Assembly: GCA_030151225.1 (NCBI GenBank)
Contig: JASLEG010000181.1
Span: forward strand, 1 to 62,237
From: Burkholderia sp.
GTDB taxonomy: Bacteria; Pseudomonadota; Gammaproteobacteria; Burkholderiales; Burkholderiaceae
Reading direction: 5' to 3'
DNA length: 62,237 nt
Position numbers and translations under genes: made by a program
The notes under the pieces: model-generated
Told to the model about the DNA's origin: nothing
The model's database searches: none
The model's input: the letters and a program-made list of their open reading frames with translations, nothing else
Shown here: positions 18,391-26,622 of the stretch, piece after piece
Layout of the letters: every line of letters begins with the position of its first letter
Position numbering within the stretch: position 1 is the first letter of the stretch

Positions 18391-18437
18391 GCCGTGGCGC
18401 AGGGCGGGCTGGAGCCGAGCCGCTTCTGCGCCACGGC
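18391..18437. terminator. Strong stem-loop between convergent genes
   Basis: Perfect 12-bp arms (18391-18402 and 18426-18437, reading GCCGTGGCGCAG and its complement) enclose 23 nt that can pair further. The structure lies 11 nt past the receptor stop, facing the end of the kinase gene. It lacks a T-run, so it may act as a 3' mRNA stabiliser or assist bidirectional termination. Confidence 0.5.
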
Positions 18438-18535
18438 CGTGCTGGCGGTGTTCATCGTGATCGGCATGCTGCTGATTCCGCAGCACGTCGCGCAGCGGGC
18501 CGCCAAGACCGGAAGGCAGCAGCCGGCGCCGGCCT

Positions 18536-19921
18536 TCACGCCGCGCGCGGCAGCGTCACCGTCACGCGCAGCCCGTGCGGCACCACGTCGTCGAGCGCGA
18601 TGCGCGCGCCGGTGCGCTCCACGATGGTGCGCACGATCGCGAGCCCGAGCCCGGAGCCGAGCGCCTCGTTGCCCACGATCCGGTAGAACGCGTCGAACAC
18701 GCGCTCGCGCTCGTGCGGCGCGATCCCCGGCCCGCTATCGGCCACCGCCAGCGCCACCTCGTCACCGCTCGCCTGCACGGCCAGATCGATGCGCCCGCCC
18801 TCGGGCGTGTAGCGGATCGCGTTGTCCACCAGGTTGCGCACCAGCATGCGCAGATCGAGCGGCCGCGCCATCACGTCGGCCTCGTCGAGCTGCACCACGC
18901 CGATGTCGATGCGCTTGCGGTCGGCCAGCGGCATCAGATCCTCGAGCACCGCGCGGCACGCCTGCGCCACCGACAGCCGCGCATCGGGCTCGTCGTGCGC
19001 ATCGGGCGTGTCGTGCACGCGCGCATAGCTCAGCAGTTGCTCGACCATCGCGCTGCCGCGCGCGAGGCCGCGGCGCAGCGTCAGCACGCGCTCGTGCGCG
19101 GGCGTGTCGAGCGTCAGCGACTCGAGCCGCTCGGCCTGCAGCGACAGCGCGGTCAGCGGCGAGCGCAGCTCGTGCGCGGCATCGGCGATGAAGCGCCGCT
19201 GCGCGGCGATCGACTGCCCCACGCGATCGAGCAAGCGGTTCAGCGCCACCACGAACGGCCGGATCTCGTCGGGCAGGCCCGCATCGGACAGGCTCGACAG
19301 GTCGCGGCTGTCGCGCCCGTCCACGTGCGCCGACAGCGCGCGCAACGGCGCGAACATGCGGCGCACCACGTAGCCGAGCACCAGTACCAGCAGCGGCACG
19401 AACACCACCAGCGGCGCGGTGGTGGCCAGCGCGCTGCTTTCGGCCACGTCGTTGCGCCCGGCCGTCTGCTGACCCACCGCCACCCGCGTGCCGCCCTCGA
19501 GCGTGCGCACCACGATGCGCCAGGACACGCCGCCCACGCTCACGTCCTGCACGCCGTCGTGCAGATTCCGCGGCAGCGCGAGCGCGCCGCCGGCCACGTC
19601 GAGCCGCTGCACGATCAGTTCGGGCTTGTCGTGCACGGCCTTCACGTGGCCGCCCACGGTGCCGTCGTGCTCCATGGCGGCGAGCGTGCCGGGGCTCAGC
19701 ATCGCGGCCACCTGCTCGAGCTGCCAGTCCTGCAGTTCGTTGGCCTCATGGAACGAGGCGCAGAACGAGGCGATGCCGGCGATCACGGCCGCCAGCAGCA
19801 CCAGGGCCGACAGCCACGCGGCGAGCCGGAACTGCAGCGAATGGCGGGACGCCCGCGGCGCCGTGGCAGCCGAAGCGACCGAAGCGGCGGAGTCGCCGAA
19901 GGTCGAGGGCTTCGCGTTCAT
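18536..19921 (-). CDS. Two-component sensor histidine kinase
   Basis: A 461-residue membrane kinase. TM1 is near residues 33-55, a periplasmic domain of about 110 residues follows, and TM2 is near 168-185 (APLVVFVPLLVLVLGYVV). A HAMP region precedes His250 in HELRSPLTALS, and the ATPase domain has NLVDNAIRYTPEG, DSGPGIAP and GSGLGLAIV. The ATG overlaps the response regulator stop (ATGA). It resembles the kinase at 961-2361 in layout and is likely a paralogue. Its neighbours (siderophore receptor, Fur-family gene) hint at a metal-linked or envelope signal, which is inference. Confidence 0.88.
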   Translation of the reverse strand: MNAKPSTFGDSAASVASAATAPRASRHSLQFRLAAWLSALVLLAAVIAGIASFCASFHEANELQDWQLEQVAAMLSPGTLAAMEHDGTVGGHVKAVHDKPELIVQRLDVAGGALALPRNLHDGVQDVSVGGVSWRIVVRTLEGGTRVAVGQQTAGRNDVAESSALATTAPLVVFVPLLVLVLGYVVRRMFAPLRALSAHVDGRDSRDLSSLSDAGLPDEIRPFVVALNRLLDRVGQSIAAQRRFIADAAHELRSPLTALSLQAERLESLTLDTPAHERVLTLRRGLARGSAMVEQLLSYARVHDTPDAHDEPDARLSVAQACRAVLEDLMPLADRKRIDIGVVQLDEADVMARPLDLRMLVRNLVDNAIRYTPEGGRIDLAVQASGDEVALAVADSGPGIAPHERERVFDAFYRIVGNEALGSGLGLAIVRTIVERTGARIALDDVVPHGLRVTVTLPRAA

Positions 19922-20580
19922 CGGGACTTGGACACCATCCAGCCCACGCCGCGCACGTTGCGGATCGTGTCGCTGCCGAGCTTGCGGCGCAGCGAATAGA
20001 TCAGGAATTCCACCGCGTTGCTCTCGACTTCCTCGTTCCAGCCGTAGATGCGGTCTTCCAGTTCGGTGCGCGAGAGGATCGCGCCGGGGCGCTGCAGCAG
20101 CGCGTGCAGCAGCGCGAATTCGCGACTCGACAGCCGCACGCTGCGCTCGCCGGCGCGCGCCTCGTGGGTGGACGGATCGAGCGACACCACGCCGTTGTCG
20201 AGCACCGGCCGGGCGGTGCCGCCGCCGCGCCGCACGGCCGCGCGGATCCGCGCGAGCAGCTCGGTGATCTCGAACGGCTTCAGCACGTAGTCGTCGGCGC
20301 CGCCGTCGAGGCCACGGATGCGGTCGTCCAGCGCGTCGCGCGCCGTCACCACCAGCACCGGCACCGGATTGTTCGCGCCGCGGATCGCCCCGAGCACCTG
20401 GAAGCCGTCCTGCTTCGGCAGCCCCAGATCGAGCAGCACGAGGTCGTAGCGCTGGGCGCGCACCGAGGCGATCGCGGCGGCGCCGTCGCGTACCCAGTCC
20501 ACCGCGTAGCTCGCATCGCGCAGCGCGCCCGCCATCTCGTCGCCGATCATCTCGTCGTCCTCGACCAGCAAAACTCTCAT
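19918..20580 (-). CDS. OmpR-family response regulator
   Basis: A 220-residue regulator with receiver (Asp51 in DLVLLDLGLPKQDG, conserved LKPF lysine) and winged-helix output domain (LSSREFALLHALLQRPGAIL, then VEFLIYSLRRKLG). The start MRVLLVEDDEMIG is standard; the longer in-frame extension is not protein-like. The gene is first in the operon with the kinase and is divergent from a Fur-family gene across 220 bp with no recognisable tandem boxes. Confidence 0.92.
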   Translation of the reverse strand: MRVLLVEDDEMIGDEMAGALRDASYAVDWVRDGAAAIASVRAQRYDLVLLDLGLPKQDGFQVLGAIRGANNPVPVLVVTARDALDDRIRGLDGGADDYVLKPFEITELLARIRAAVRRGGGTARPVLDNGVVSLDPSTHEARAGERSVRLSSREFALLHALLQRPGAILSRTELEDRIYGWNEEVESNAVEFLIYSLRRKLGSDTIRNVRGVGWMVSKSR

Positions 20581-20800
20581 CGGCCGTTCCCCGTTTGCGT
20601 CCGTGCATGACCCGCGCCCCGCCACGCAATCCCTTGCCCGGCGCGGGCCGTCACGCGCGAATTTACCGCAATTTTCCGGGCCGCCTCGCGTCGATATCAT
20701 TCGGCCCTATTTTTTCGCTAAGTTTCGGCGCCCATGCTTCGTCGGCCCGGCGCGCCCGACATCGTGCGGCGCGTCGCGTCCACCGCCGCAGCCCGAGCTC

Positions 20801-21235
20801 ATGAACGCGATATTCTCCAGTCTGAAAAAGGCCCACATGCGGCCGACCGCAACGCGCGTGGCGGTCTATCGCCTGTTCCACGAGGCGCCGCACGCGCATT
20901 TCACGGCCGACCAGGTATTTCGCAAGCTGGCCGACCAGGACGAGCCCTGCAACCTGTCGAGCATCTATCGCGCGCTCGGCTCGCTGCAGGAGGCGGCGCT
21001 GATCCTCGGCTCGTCGCTGGGCATGTCGAAGGTCGTGTACGAGCTCAATCGCGGCGATCCGCACATCCACCTGGTGTGCGCGCGCTGCGACGCGATCCAG
21101 GACATCCGCGATCCGACCTTCGAGGCGCAGCAGGCACGCATCGCCGAGGAGCACGACTTCCGCTACCTCAGCTACAACCACGTGGTGTTCGGCGTGTGCG
21201 GCGCCTGCGTGCGGCGCATGAACGGCAAGCACTGA
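20801..21235 (+). CDS. Fur-family metalloregulator
   Basis: A 144-residue member of the ferric uptake regulator family. The N-terminal winged helix (RPTATRVAVYRLFHEAPHAH, NLSSIYRALGSLQEAAL) is followed by the metal-binding and dimer domain with HIHLVCARCD (HxHxxCxxC) and a second CxxC (CGAC) near the end. These four cysteines form the structural zinc site in Fur/PerR/Zur proteins. Which metal it senses cannot be told from sequence alone. It stands between a two-component system and a sugar-alcohol operon. Whether it is the main Fur of the cell is unlikely but untested. Confidence 0.88.
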   Translation: MNAIFSSLKKAHMRPTATRVAVYRLFHEAPHAHFTADQVFRKLADQDEPCNLSSIYRALGSLQEAALILGSSLGMSKVVYELNRGDPHIHLVCARCDAIQDIRDPTFEAQQARIAEEHDFRYLSYNHVVFGVCGACVRRMNGKH

Positions 21236-21436
21236 GCCCCGTTTTCTCCCCTTCCGGCGGCCTCGCCGCATTGCACGAAAGTTGACCTTGATACGGCTAC
21301 GGGCTTACCCGAATGCAAAAAAGTATCGGTTGACGGTCTTATTTTCGGTGGTGGATGACCGCGCTCGCGGCTATTTTTCATCCATCGACCGGTCGCGCCA
21401 CGCCGCGCTTCCGGCCACCGACATGGAGACGAGGCA

Positions 21437-22405
21437 GTGCCGCACACCCAACCCGCGATCCGGCCCGATACCGCGCGCCCCGATGACGATGCCCAGCCCG
21501 ATCTCGAGCTGGTGGCGGTGCCGCGAGACGAATCGTTCAAGGTCTGGTCGCACGGCTATCCGTACCGCACGGTGCGCTGGCATTTCCATCCCGAATACGA
21601 ACTGCATCTGATCACGGCCACCACGGGCAAGTACTTCGTGGGCGACCACATCGGCGATTTCGCGCCCGGCAATCTCGTGATGACGGGCGCGAACCTGCCG
21701 CACAACTGGGTCAGCCACGTGCCGCTGGAGGAGCGCGTGGACGAGCGCTGCCTCGTGCTGCAATTCGGTGCCGACTTCGTGGCGCGCGTGATCGCCGCGT
21801 TTCCGGAATTCCGCCGCGTGGAGGCGCTGCTCGAGGCTGCGCGCTGGGGGCTGCTGTTCACGCCCGAGACGGGCGCGGCGGCCGAGCCGATCCTGCGCGA
21901 GATGCTCGGCGCGCAGGGCATGCGCCGCATCGTGCTGTTCGTGTCGCTGTTCGAGCTGCTGGTGCGCAGCCCCGAGCCTGGGCGCCTGGCGAGCGCCGCC
22001 TATTGCGCCGACCCGGCCCGCTACGGCGCCTCGCGCATCAATCACGTGCTCGCCCACATCGGCAAGAACCTGTCGCAGGAATTGCGCGAGACCGAGCTGG
22101 CCGCGCTGTCGGGACAGAGCGCGAGCGCGTTCTCGCGCTACTTCCGCCGCCACACCGGCGTGCCCTTCGTGCAGTACGTGAACCGGCTGCGCATCGATCT
22201 GGCCTGCCAGTTGCTGATGTCGGACGAGCTCAGCATCACCGACATCTGCTACCAGGTTGGCTTCAACAACCTGTCCAACTTCAACCGCCAGTTCCTGCTG
22301 ATCAAGGACATGTCGCCGTCGCGCTGGCGCGCCTACCGGCGGCTCAATGCCCCCGACGCGCCGGCCGAGCCGGCCACCGCCGACGCGGATGCGGCCGTGA
22401 GCTAG
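21437..22405 (+). CDS. AraC-family transcriptional regulator
   Basis: A 322-residue regulator with an N-terminal cupin sensor (WHFHPEYELHLITATTGKYFVGDHIGDF) and a C-terminal pair of helix-turn-helix motifs (ELAALSGQSASAFSRYFRRHTG, then ITDICYQVGFNNLSNFNRQF). A GTG start is used; ggagacgagg precedes it and the nearby ATG at 21423 is out of frame. It is the leading gene upstream of the pentitol transport and metabolism genes and probably activates them on substrate binding. Confidence 0.9.
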   Translation: MPHTQPAIRPDTARPDDDAQPDLELVAVPRDESFKVWSHGYPYRTVRWHFHPEYELHLITATTGKYFVGDHIGDFAPGNLVMTGANLPHNWVSHVPLEERVDERCLVLQFGADFVARVIAAFPEFRRVEALLEAARWGLLFTPETGAAAEPILREMLGAQGMRRIVLFVSLFELLVRSPEPGRLASAAYCADPARYGASRINHVLAHIGKNLSQELRETELAALSGQSASAFSRYFRRHTGVPFVQYVNRLRIDLACQLLMSDELSITDICYQVGFNNLSNFNRQFLLIKDMSPSRWRAYRRLNAPDAPAEPATADADAAVS

Positions 22406-22551
22406 CGACGCGGCGCATCCGGCGGGGGCGCATCACCCGCGGTCGCGGCACCGGATCGCCAAATTCAATGTTTCGCAGTACAGAACATCAAGCGCATCAA
22501 CCCGAACGGCCCCACCGAGGCCGATCGCCATCGACGACATGGAGACATCCG

Positions 22552-23610
22552 ATGAACCTGCGACTTTCCCCCGCGCTGCGCGCCGCCGCGCTGAGCCTCG
22601 CCGTGGCCGGCACCGCGCCGGCCTTCGCCGCGCCGTCCGGCACGGTGGCCTTCCTGATGCCCGATCAGGCCTCGACCCGCTACGAGCAGCACGACTTCCC
22701 CGGCTTCAAGGCCGAGATGCAGAAGCTGTGCGCCGACTGCCGGGTGCTCTATCAGAACGCCAACGCCGACGCGGCGCTGCAGCAGCAACAGTTCAACTCG
22801 GCGATCGCCCAGGGCGCGAAGGTGATCGTGATCGACCCGGTGGATTCGACCGCGGCCGCCTCGCTCGTGCACATGGCGCAGGCGCAGAACGTGAAGGTGA
22901 TCGCCTATGACCGGCCGATCCCGGCCACGCCGGCCGACTACTACGTGTCGTTCGACAACGAGGCGATCGGCCGCTCGATCGCGCGGTCGCTGGTGGCGCA
23001 CCTGAAGGCACAGGGCGTGAGCGCGGCCAGCGGCGGCCTGCTGGAGGTGAACGGCTCGCCCACCGACGCGGCTGCCGGCCTGATCCGCAACGGCATCCAC
23101 GCGGGCCTGCAGGGCGGTGGCTACCCGACGCTGGCCGAGTTCGACACGCCCGAGTGGGCGCCGCCGAAGGCGCAGCAGTGGGTGAGCGGGCAGGTCACGC
23201 GCTTCGGCACGCGGATCCTGGGCGTGGTGGCCGCCAACGACGGCACGGCCGGCGGCGCGATCTCCGCGCTCAAGGCCGGCGGCGTGAGCCCGCTGCCGCC
23301 CGTCACCGGCAACGACGCCACCAACGCGGCGCTGCAGCTGATCATCGCCGGCGACCAGTACAACACCATCCTGAAGCCGAGCGAGATCGTGGCGGCGGCC
23401 GCCGCGAAGGTGGCGGTAGGTTTCCTGTCGGGCCAGCCGCCGAAGGGCCAGACGGCGCTCTACAGGACGCCCACCCAGCTGTTCACGCCGGCCGTGATCA
23501 CCGCGCGCAACCTGAAGGCCGAGGTGATCGACAAGGGCATCGCGAGCGCGAAGGAACTGTGCACCGGCCGCTACGCGGACGGCTGCAAGACGCTCGGCAT
23601 CGCCAACTGA
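22552..23610 (+). CDS. Sugar ABC transporter substrate-binding protein (XylF/RbsB class)
   Basis: A 352-residue periplasmic binding protein: signal peptide ending near residue 26 (APAFAA), then a type I periplasmic fold (VAFLMPDQASTRYEQHDFPGF, ILGVVAANDGTAGGAI, LQLIIAGDQYNTILKP). It resembles xylose-type binding proteins. It feeds the permease/ATPase encoded downstream; given the dehydrogenase and kinase in the operon, the ligand is probably a pentitol. The ATG is preceded by ggagacatcc. Confidence 0.9.
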   Translation: MNLRLSPALRAAALSLAVAGTAPAFAAPSGTVAFLMPDQASTRYEQHDFPGFKAEMQKLCADCRVLYQNANADAALQQQQFNSAIAQGAKVIVIDPVDSTAAASLVHMAQAQNVKVIAYDRPIPATPADYYVSFDNEAIGRSIARSLVAHLKAQGVSAASGGLLEVNGSPTDAAAGLIRNGIHAGLQGGGYPTLAEFDTPEWAPPKAQQWVSGQVTRFGTRILGVVAANDGTAGGAISALKAGGVSPLPPVTGNDATNAALQLIIAGDQYNTILKPSEIVAAAAAKVAVGFLSGQPPKGQTALYRTPTQLFTPAVITARNLKAEVIDKGIASAKELCTGRYADGCKTLGIAN

Positions 23611-23616
23611 TTCCCG

Positions 23617-23662
23617 CCGCGCCGGCCGTGCGAAGCGGATCCCGCACGGCCGACCGGCGCGG
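23617..23662 (+). other. Intercistronic stem-loop between binding-protein and ATPase genes
   Basis: Two consecutive 8-bp arms (CCGCGCCG, GCCGTGCG at 23617-23632) pair with 23643-23650 and 23655-23662, leaving a 10-nt loop and a 4-nt bulge. The structure starts 6 nt after the binding-protein stop. Such hairpins commonly protect the binding-protein mRNA and lower expression of the ATPase and permease, giving the needed excess of binding protein (role inferred). Confidence 0.65.
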
Positions 23663-23683
23663 CCAACCACGAGCCTTACCGTC

Positions 23684-24511
23684 ATGACACAAGCCTCTTC
23701 CCCTCACGCCGGGCGCGCCGAGCCGGTGCTGAGCCTGCGCGGCGTCTCGAAGCGCTTCGGCGCGGTCAGCGCGCTGACCGACATCGAACTCGACGTGCAC
23801 GCCGGCGAAGTGGTCGCGCTGGTCGGCGACAACGGCGCGGGCAAATCCACGCTCGTGAAGATCCTCGCCGGCGTGCATCAGCCGAGCGCCGGCACGATCA
23901 CCTTCGGCGGCCGCCCGGTCACGCTGTCCGATCCCGGCACCGCGCTCGACCTCGGCATCGCCACGGTGTTTCAGGACCTCGCGCTGTGCGAGAACCTCGA
24001 CGTGGTCGCCAACATCTTCCTCGGCCGCGAGCTGAGCCCGCTGCGTCTCGACGAGGTGCGGATGGAGGTGCGCGCGTGGACCCTGCTCAACGAGCTGTCG
24101 GCGCGCATCCCGAGCGTGCGCGACGTGGTGGCCTCGCTGTCGGGCGGCCAGCGCCAGACCGTGGCGATCGCGCGCTCGCTGCTGCTCGACCCGAAGCTGA
24201 TCATGCTCGACGAGCCCACGGCCGCGCTCGGCGTGGCGCAGACCGCCGAGGTGCTGAACCTGATCGAGCGCGTGCGCGACCGCGGCCACGCCGTGATCAT
24301 GATCAGCCACAACATGGAGGACGTGCGTGCCGTGGCCGACCGCATCGTGGTGCTGCGCCTCGGCCGCAACAACGGCGTGTTCTATCCCGATTCCTCGAAC
24401 GCCGAGCTCGTCGCGGCGATCACCGGCGCCACCGAGAACGCGGTGTCGCGCCGCGCGGGCCGCCACCCGGCCGCCCCGGCCACGCTCCAGCAAGGACCCG
24501 ATCATGCATGA
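23684..24511 (+). CDS. Sugar ABC transporter ATP-binding protein, single-domain type
   Basis: A 275-residue ATPase with Walker A GDNGAGKST (residues 48-56), Q-loop VFQDLAL, signature LSGGQRQ, Walker B LIMLDEPTAALG and H-loop ISHN. Ribose/xylose importers usually have a fused double-domain ATPase of about 500 residues (RbsA, XylG); this protein has only one, as in the fructose importer FrcA, so it should act as a homodimer. It overlaps the permease gene by 8 nt. Confidence 0.92.
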   Translation: MTQASSPHAGRAEPVLSLRGVSKRFGAVSALTDIELDVHAGEVVALVGDNGAGKSTLVKILAGVHQPSAGTITFGGRPVTLSDPGTALDLGIATVFQDLALCENLDVVANIFLGRELSPLRLDEVRMEVRAWTLLNELSARIPSVRDVVASLSGGQRQTVAIARSLLLDPKLIMLDEPTAALGVAQTAEVLNLIERVRDRGHAVIMISHNMEDVRAVADRIVVLRLGRNNGVFYPDSSNAELVAAITGATENAVSRRAGRHPAAPATLQQGPDHA

Positions 24512-25805
24512 CGACCTCCACGCGGCGGGCCGCCCCGCCGCTTCCCCGAATCTGCCGCCCCAGCGCACCGAGCCGGCCGCCGCGCTGCTCGATCGCGCCG
24601 ACGTGCGCGTGAAGCACGCCGCGAGCGTGAGCGAGACGATCGCCGCGTTCGGCGCGCGCGTGCGTGCCGGCGACCTCGGCTCGCTGCCGGTGGTGGTGGG
24701 CCTCGCGATCATCTGGACCGTGTTCACGAGCCTGAACCCGGTGTTCCTGTCGGCCAGCAACCTCGTCAATCTGCTGTTCGACTGCTCGACGGTGGGCGTG
24801 ATCTCGCTGGGCATCGTCTGCGTGCTGATGGTCGGGCAGATCGACCTGTCGGTCGGCTCGATCAGCGGCTTCGCGTCGGCGCTGGTCGGCACGCTGTGGA
24901 TCAACACGGGCTGGCCGGTGGCGCTCGCGATCGTGGCGGCGGTGGCGGCCGGCGCCGTGATCGGCCTGCTCTACGCGCTGCTGTTCAACCGGCTCGGCAT
25001 GCCGAGCTTCGTCACGACGCTGGCCGGGCTGCTGGCGATCCTCGGCCTGCAGCTCTACGTGCTCGGGCCGCCCGGCTCGATCAACCTGCCCTACGACTCT
25101 GCGCTCGTGAACCTCGGCCAGCTGCAGGTGCTGCCCGCGCCGGTCTCGCATCTGCTCGCGCTGCTGCCGGGCGCGGCGATCGCCGTGCTCGGGCTGCGCT
25201 CGCGCGCCCGCCGCCAGGCCGCGCGGCTCTCGGCGCCGTCCGCCGGCGGCGTGCTCGCGCGCGCCGCAGCGATCACGCTGCTGCTCGAGGCGGTGGTGGC
25301 CTATCTGGACGCGGGCCGCGGCGTGCCGCTGATGTTCGCGCTGTTCGTGGTGCTGGCCGCCGCGATGCACTACGCGCTCACGCGCACCCGCTGGGGCCGT
25401 TCGATGCATGCGGTGGGCGGCAACCACGAGGCGGCGCGCCGCGCCGGGATCCACGTGGGGGCGATCTACACCAGCGCCTTCGTGCTGTGCACGAGCCTGG
25501 CCGCGCTCGGCGGCATCCTCGGCGCCGCGCGGCTCGCCTCGGCCAGCCAGCAGGCCGGTGCCGGCGACGTGAACCTCAACGCGATCGCGGCGGCCGTGAT
25601 CGGCGGCACCAGCCTGTTCGGCGGGCGCGGCAGCGCCTGGTCGGCCGTGCTCGGCATCGTGGTGATCCAGTCGATCGCGAGCGGCCTGACCCTGCTCAAT
25701 CTGTCCTCGTCGCTGCGCTTCATGATCACCGGCGCGGTGCTCGCGATCGCGGTGATCGTCGATTCGCTGGCGCGCCGCTCGCGCGTCTCGCACGGCCGCG
25801 CCTGA
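24504..25805 (+). CDS. Sugar ABC transporter permease (XylH/RbsC class)
   Basis: A 433-residue integral membrane protein with a hydrophilic N-terminal extension of about 60 residues. The family core follows (VFLSASNLVNLLFDCSTVGVIS, VGQIDLSVGSISGFAS, and near the C-terminus GAARLASASQQAG, then AAVIGGTSLFGGRGS). The basic loop near residue 235 is typical of XylH-like permeases. It forms the membrane channel of the importer with the one-domain ATPase. Confidence 0.92.
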   Translation: MHDDLHAAGRPAASPNLPPQRTEPAAALLDRADVRVKHAASVSETIAAFGARVRAGDLGSLPVVVGLAIIWTVFTSLNPVFLSASNLVNLLFDCSTVGVISLGIVCVLMVGQIDLSVGSISGFASALVGTLWINTGWPVALAIVAAVAAGAVIGLLYALLFNRLGMPSFVTTLAGLLAILGLQLYVLGPPGSINLPYDSALVNLGQLQVLPAPVSHLLALLPGAAIAVLGLRSRARRQAARLSAPSAGGVLARAAAITLLLEAVVAYLDAGRGVPLMFALFVVLAAAMHYALTRTRWGRSMHAVGGNHEAARRAGIHVGAIYTSAFVLCTSLAALGGILGAARLASASQQAGAGDVNLNAIAAAVIGGTSLFGGRGSAWSAVLGIVVIQSIASGLTLLNLSSSLRFMITGAVLAIAVIVDSLARRSRVSHGRA

Positions 25806-25829
25806 TACACCTGTTCGGGAGAACCACGC

Positions 25830-26558
25830 ATGTCTGAATCGTTGAATGGAAAGGTCGCCGCCATCACCGGCGCGGCCTCGGGAATCGGCCTGGCCTGCGC
25901 GCGCGCGCTGCTCGGCGCCGGCGCGCGGGTGGTGCTGATCGATCGCGCGCAGGACCGGCTCGCGGCCTGCTGCGAGGAGCTCGGGCCCAACGCGCTGCCG
26001 CTGGCCGTCGATCTGCTCGAGCCGGCCGAGGTATCCGCCATGCTGCCGCGCATCGTGGCGCTGGCCGGCGGCCTCGACGTCTTTCATGCCAATGCCGGCG
26101 CCTACGTGGGCGGCGAGGTGCTGCACGGCAATCCCGACGACTGGGATCGCATGCTGAACCTCAACGTGAACGCCGCGTTCCGCTCGGTGCACGCGGTGCT
26201 GCCGCACATGGTGGCGCAGCGCAGCGGCGATATCATCTTCACCAGCTCGATCGCCGGCATCGTGCCGGTGGTGTGGGAGCCGATCTACACGGCATCGAAA
26301 TTCGCGGTGCAGGCCTTCGTGCACACCACGCGGCGGCAGGTCATGCAGCACGGCGTGCGGGTGGGCGCGGTGGCGCCGGGGCCGGTGGTGACGGCGCTGC
26401 TCGACGACTGGCCGCAGGCCAAGATGGACGAGGCGCTCGCGGCCGGCAGCCTGATGCAGGCGGAGGAAGTGGCGGAGGCGGTGCTGTTCATGCTCACGCG
26501 GCCGCGCAACGTCACGATCCGCGATCTGGTGATCCTGCCCACGCACGTCGATCTGTGA
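25830..26558 (+). CDS. Short-chain dehydrogenase, pentitol (ribitol/arabinitol) type
   Basis: A 242-residue classical SDR. The NAD-binding GAASGIG motif is at residues 14-20, an HANAG variant of NNAG near 84, catalytic Ser in FTSSIAG, and YTASK (catalytic Tyr and Lys) near 154. The protein most resembles ribitol 2-dehydrogenases. Together with the kinase encoded next, the logical reaction is oxidation of a pentitol to a pentulose (inference from the operon). It starts 24 nt after the permease stop. Confidence 0.85.
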   Translation: MSESLNGKVAAITGAASGIGLACARALLGAGARVVLIDRAQDRLAACCEELGPNALPLAVDLLEPAEVSAMLPRIVALAGGLDVFHANAGAYVGGEVLHGNPDDWDRMLNLNVNAAFRSVHAVLPHMVAQRSGDIIFTSSIAGIVPVVWEPIYTASKFAVQAFVHTTRRQVMQHGVRVGAVAPGPVVTALLDDWPQAKMDEALAAGSLMQAEEVAEAVLFMLTRPRNVTIRDLVILPTHVDL

Positions 26559-26568
26559 CTGCATGCAC

Positions 26569-26595
26569 GCGCGTGCCGGCCGGCGCCGGACGCGC
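26569..26595 (+). other. Small intercistronic hairpin
   Basis: GCGCGT (26569-26574) pairs with ACGCGC (26590-26595) and four further inner base pairs are possible. It lies in the 64-nt gap between the dehydrogenase and kinase genes. Its effect is unknown; high GC content makes chance pairing possible. Confidence 0.3.
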
Positions 26596-26622
26596 ACCGC
26601 CGGAAACGACAGGAACCGAAAC

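Noticed and set aside
18403..18535. Plus-strand frame with a membrane-like helix (CATAVLAVFIVIGMLLIP) after the TonB receptor
   Set aside because: It has no good start, runs without a stop into the antisense of the kinase gene, and includes one arm of a strong stem-loop.
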